A DNA stretch of 64,000 nucleotides, from contig JANVCC010000010.1 in NCBI GenBank assembly GCA_025345505.1, forward strand, positions 42,745,772 through 42,809,771. The letters run 5' to 3'. Position numbers and translations under genes: made by a program. The stretch comes from Todiramphus chloris collaris (Eukaryota; Chordata; Aves; Coraciiformes; Alcedinidae). How positions within the stretch are numbered: the first letter of the stretch is position 1; each line of letters starts with the position of its first letter. Under the pieces are notes generated by a model. The model worked only from the letters and a program-made list of their open reading frames with translations. It made no database searches and had not been told where the DNA came from. Shown here piece by piece: positions 63,709 through 64,000 of this stretch.

Positions 63709-64000
63709 TGTCCTGGTTTGAGTGAAAACAGAACTAATTCTGTTCAGTAATTTTACTTTCCAGCTTGGTTCTTTTAATTAGCTGCACTTTCTGAAGTTAG
63801 CAGCCTGTTTTCACAGACAGTGCCTGCTTCTAGCAGTGATAACACCTTATGTTTGGAGTTACTACCAAGGATTGGTATGCAGACCAAGGCCACTGCTGGG
63901 TCCTGTGTACCACATTGGGGGGTGCAGGGGGTGAGAGGCTGCACCTTCAGGGAGGAGTGGACAGGACGGGAGACTCTAAACTGACCAGCGAGGTATTCCA
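63709..64000 (+). mobile_element. Endogenous retrovirus LTR, 5' part, cut by window end
   Basis: It begins TGTCCTGGTTTGAGTG, the usual TG start of a family of avian LTRs, and continues through GCTTGGTTCTTTTAATTAGC and CCTGCTTCTAGCAGTGATAA to GACCAGCGAGGTATTCCA at the edge. The composition shifts to GC-richer after about 63,890. No TATA box or poly-A signal can be fixed in the visible part. Whether it is a solo LTR or the flank of a provirus cannot be told, because the element leaves the window. Family name not assigned. Confidence 0.75.

Noticed and set aside
1..64000. tRNA, rRNA, snRNA, CRISPR array, bacterial-type operons or phage genes
   Set aside because: Looked for and not seen. The window is a vertebrate intron plus gene-poor flank, and I recognised no RNA-gene landmark by eye. 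A covariance-model scan would be needed to exclude small RNAs.

Overview
The window looks like bird genomic DNA. It holds many fragments of the avian LINE CR1, several of them ending in the ATTCTATG-type tail of that family, and the edge of what looks like an avian endogenous-retrovirus LTR. The only coding sequence I can identify is one exon that matches a vertebrate liprin-alpha gene. I cannot name the species. The LTR type and the A/C-rich simple repeats hint at a non-galliform bird, but weakly.

Layout. A minus-strand exon at 4175-4425 carries the first 83 codons of PPFIA2 (liprin-alpha-2), a presynaptic scaffold protein. It has a clear acceptor and donor, and its first ATG lies two bases inside the exon, so at least one noncoding exon must lie upstream, at higher coordinates. 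Bases 1-4174 are the following intron, interrupted by a 100-N assembly gap inside a poly-A run. Bases 4426 to about 14 kb read as the 5'-UTR intron. A CpG-rich block at about 14.02-15.84 kb is the only island-like sequence in the window and is the best candidate for the PPFIA2 promoter and first exon. An AT-rich break within it holds a three-copy motif array spaced 37-39 bp. From about 15.84 kb to the end I find no exon, RNA gene or other gene. This fits the long gene-poor flank known upstream of PPFIA2 in other vertebrates.

Mobile DNA in the window: CR1 pieces at about 6.7, 9.3, 31.8, 41.1-41.6 (with a frameshifted end of the reverse-transcriptase ORF), 42.3, 43.2-43.8 and 58.8-59.55 kb, and an LTR starting at 63709 and cut by the window end. 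Simple sequence includes a 20-base G run, recurring A/C-rich (or T/G-rich) tracts of roughly 60-130 bp, and two short tandem duplications.

Most open reading frames of 60-147 codons here have no recognisable domain or codon signature and look like chance frames in AT-rich noncoding DNA. I did not find a novel multi-gene system. The most useful leads are the promoter island with its motif array and the inverted CR1 pair at 41-44 kb.
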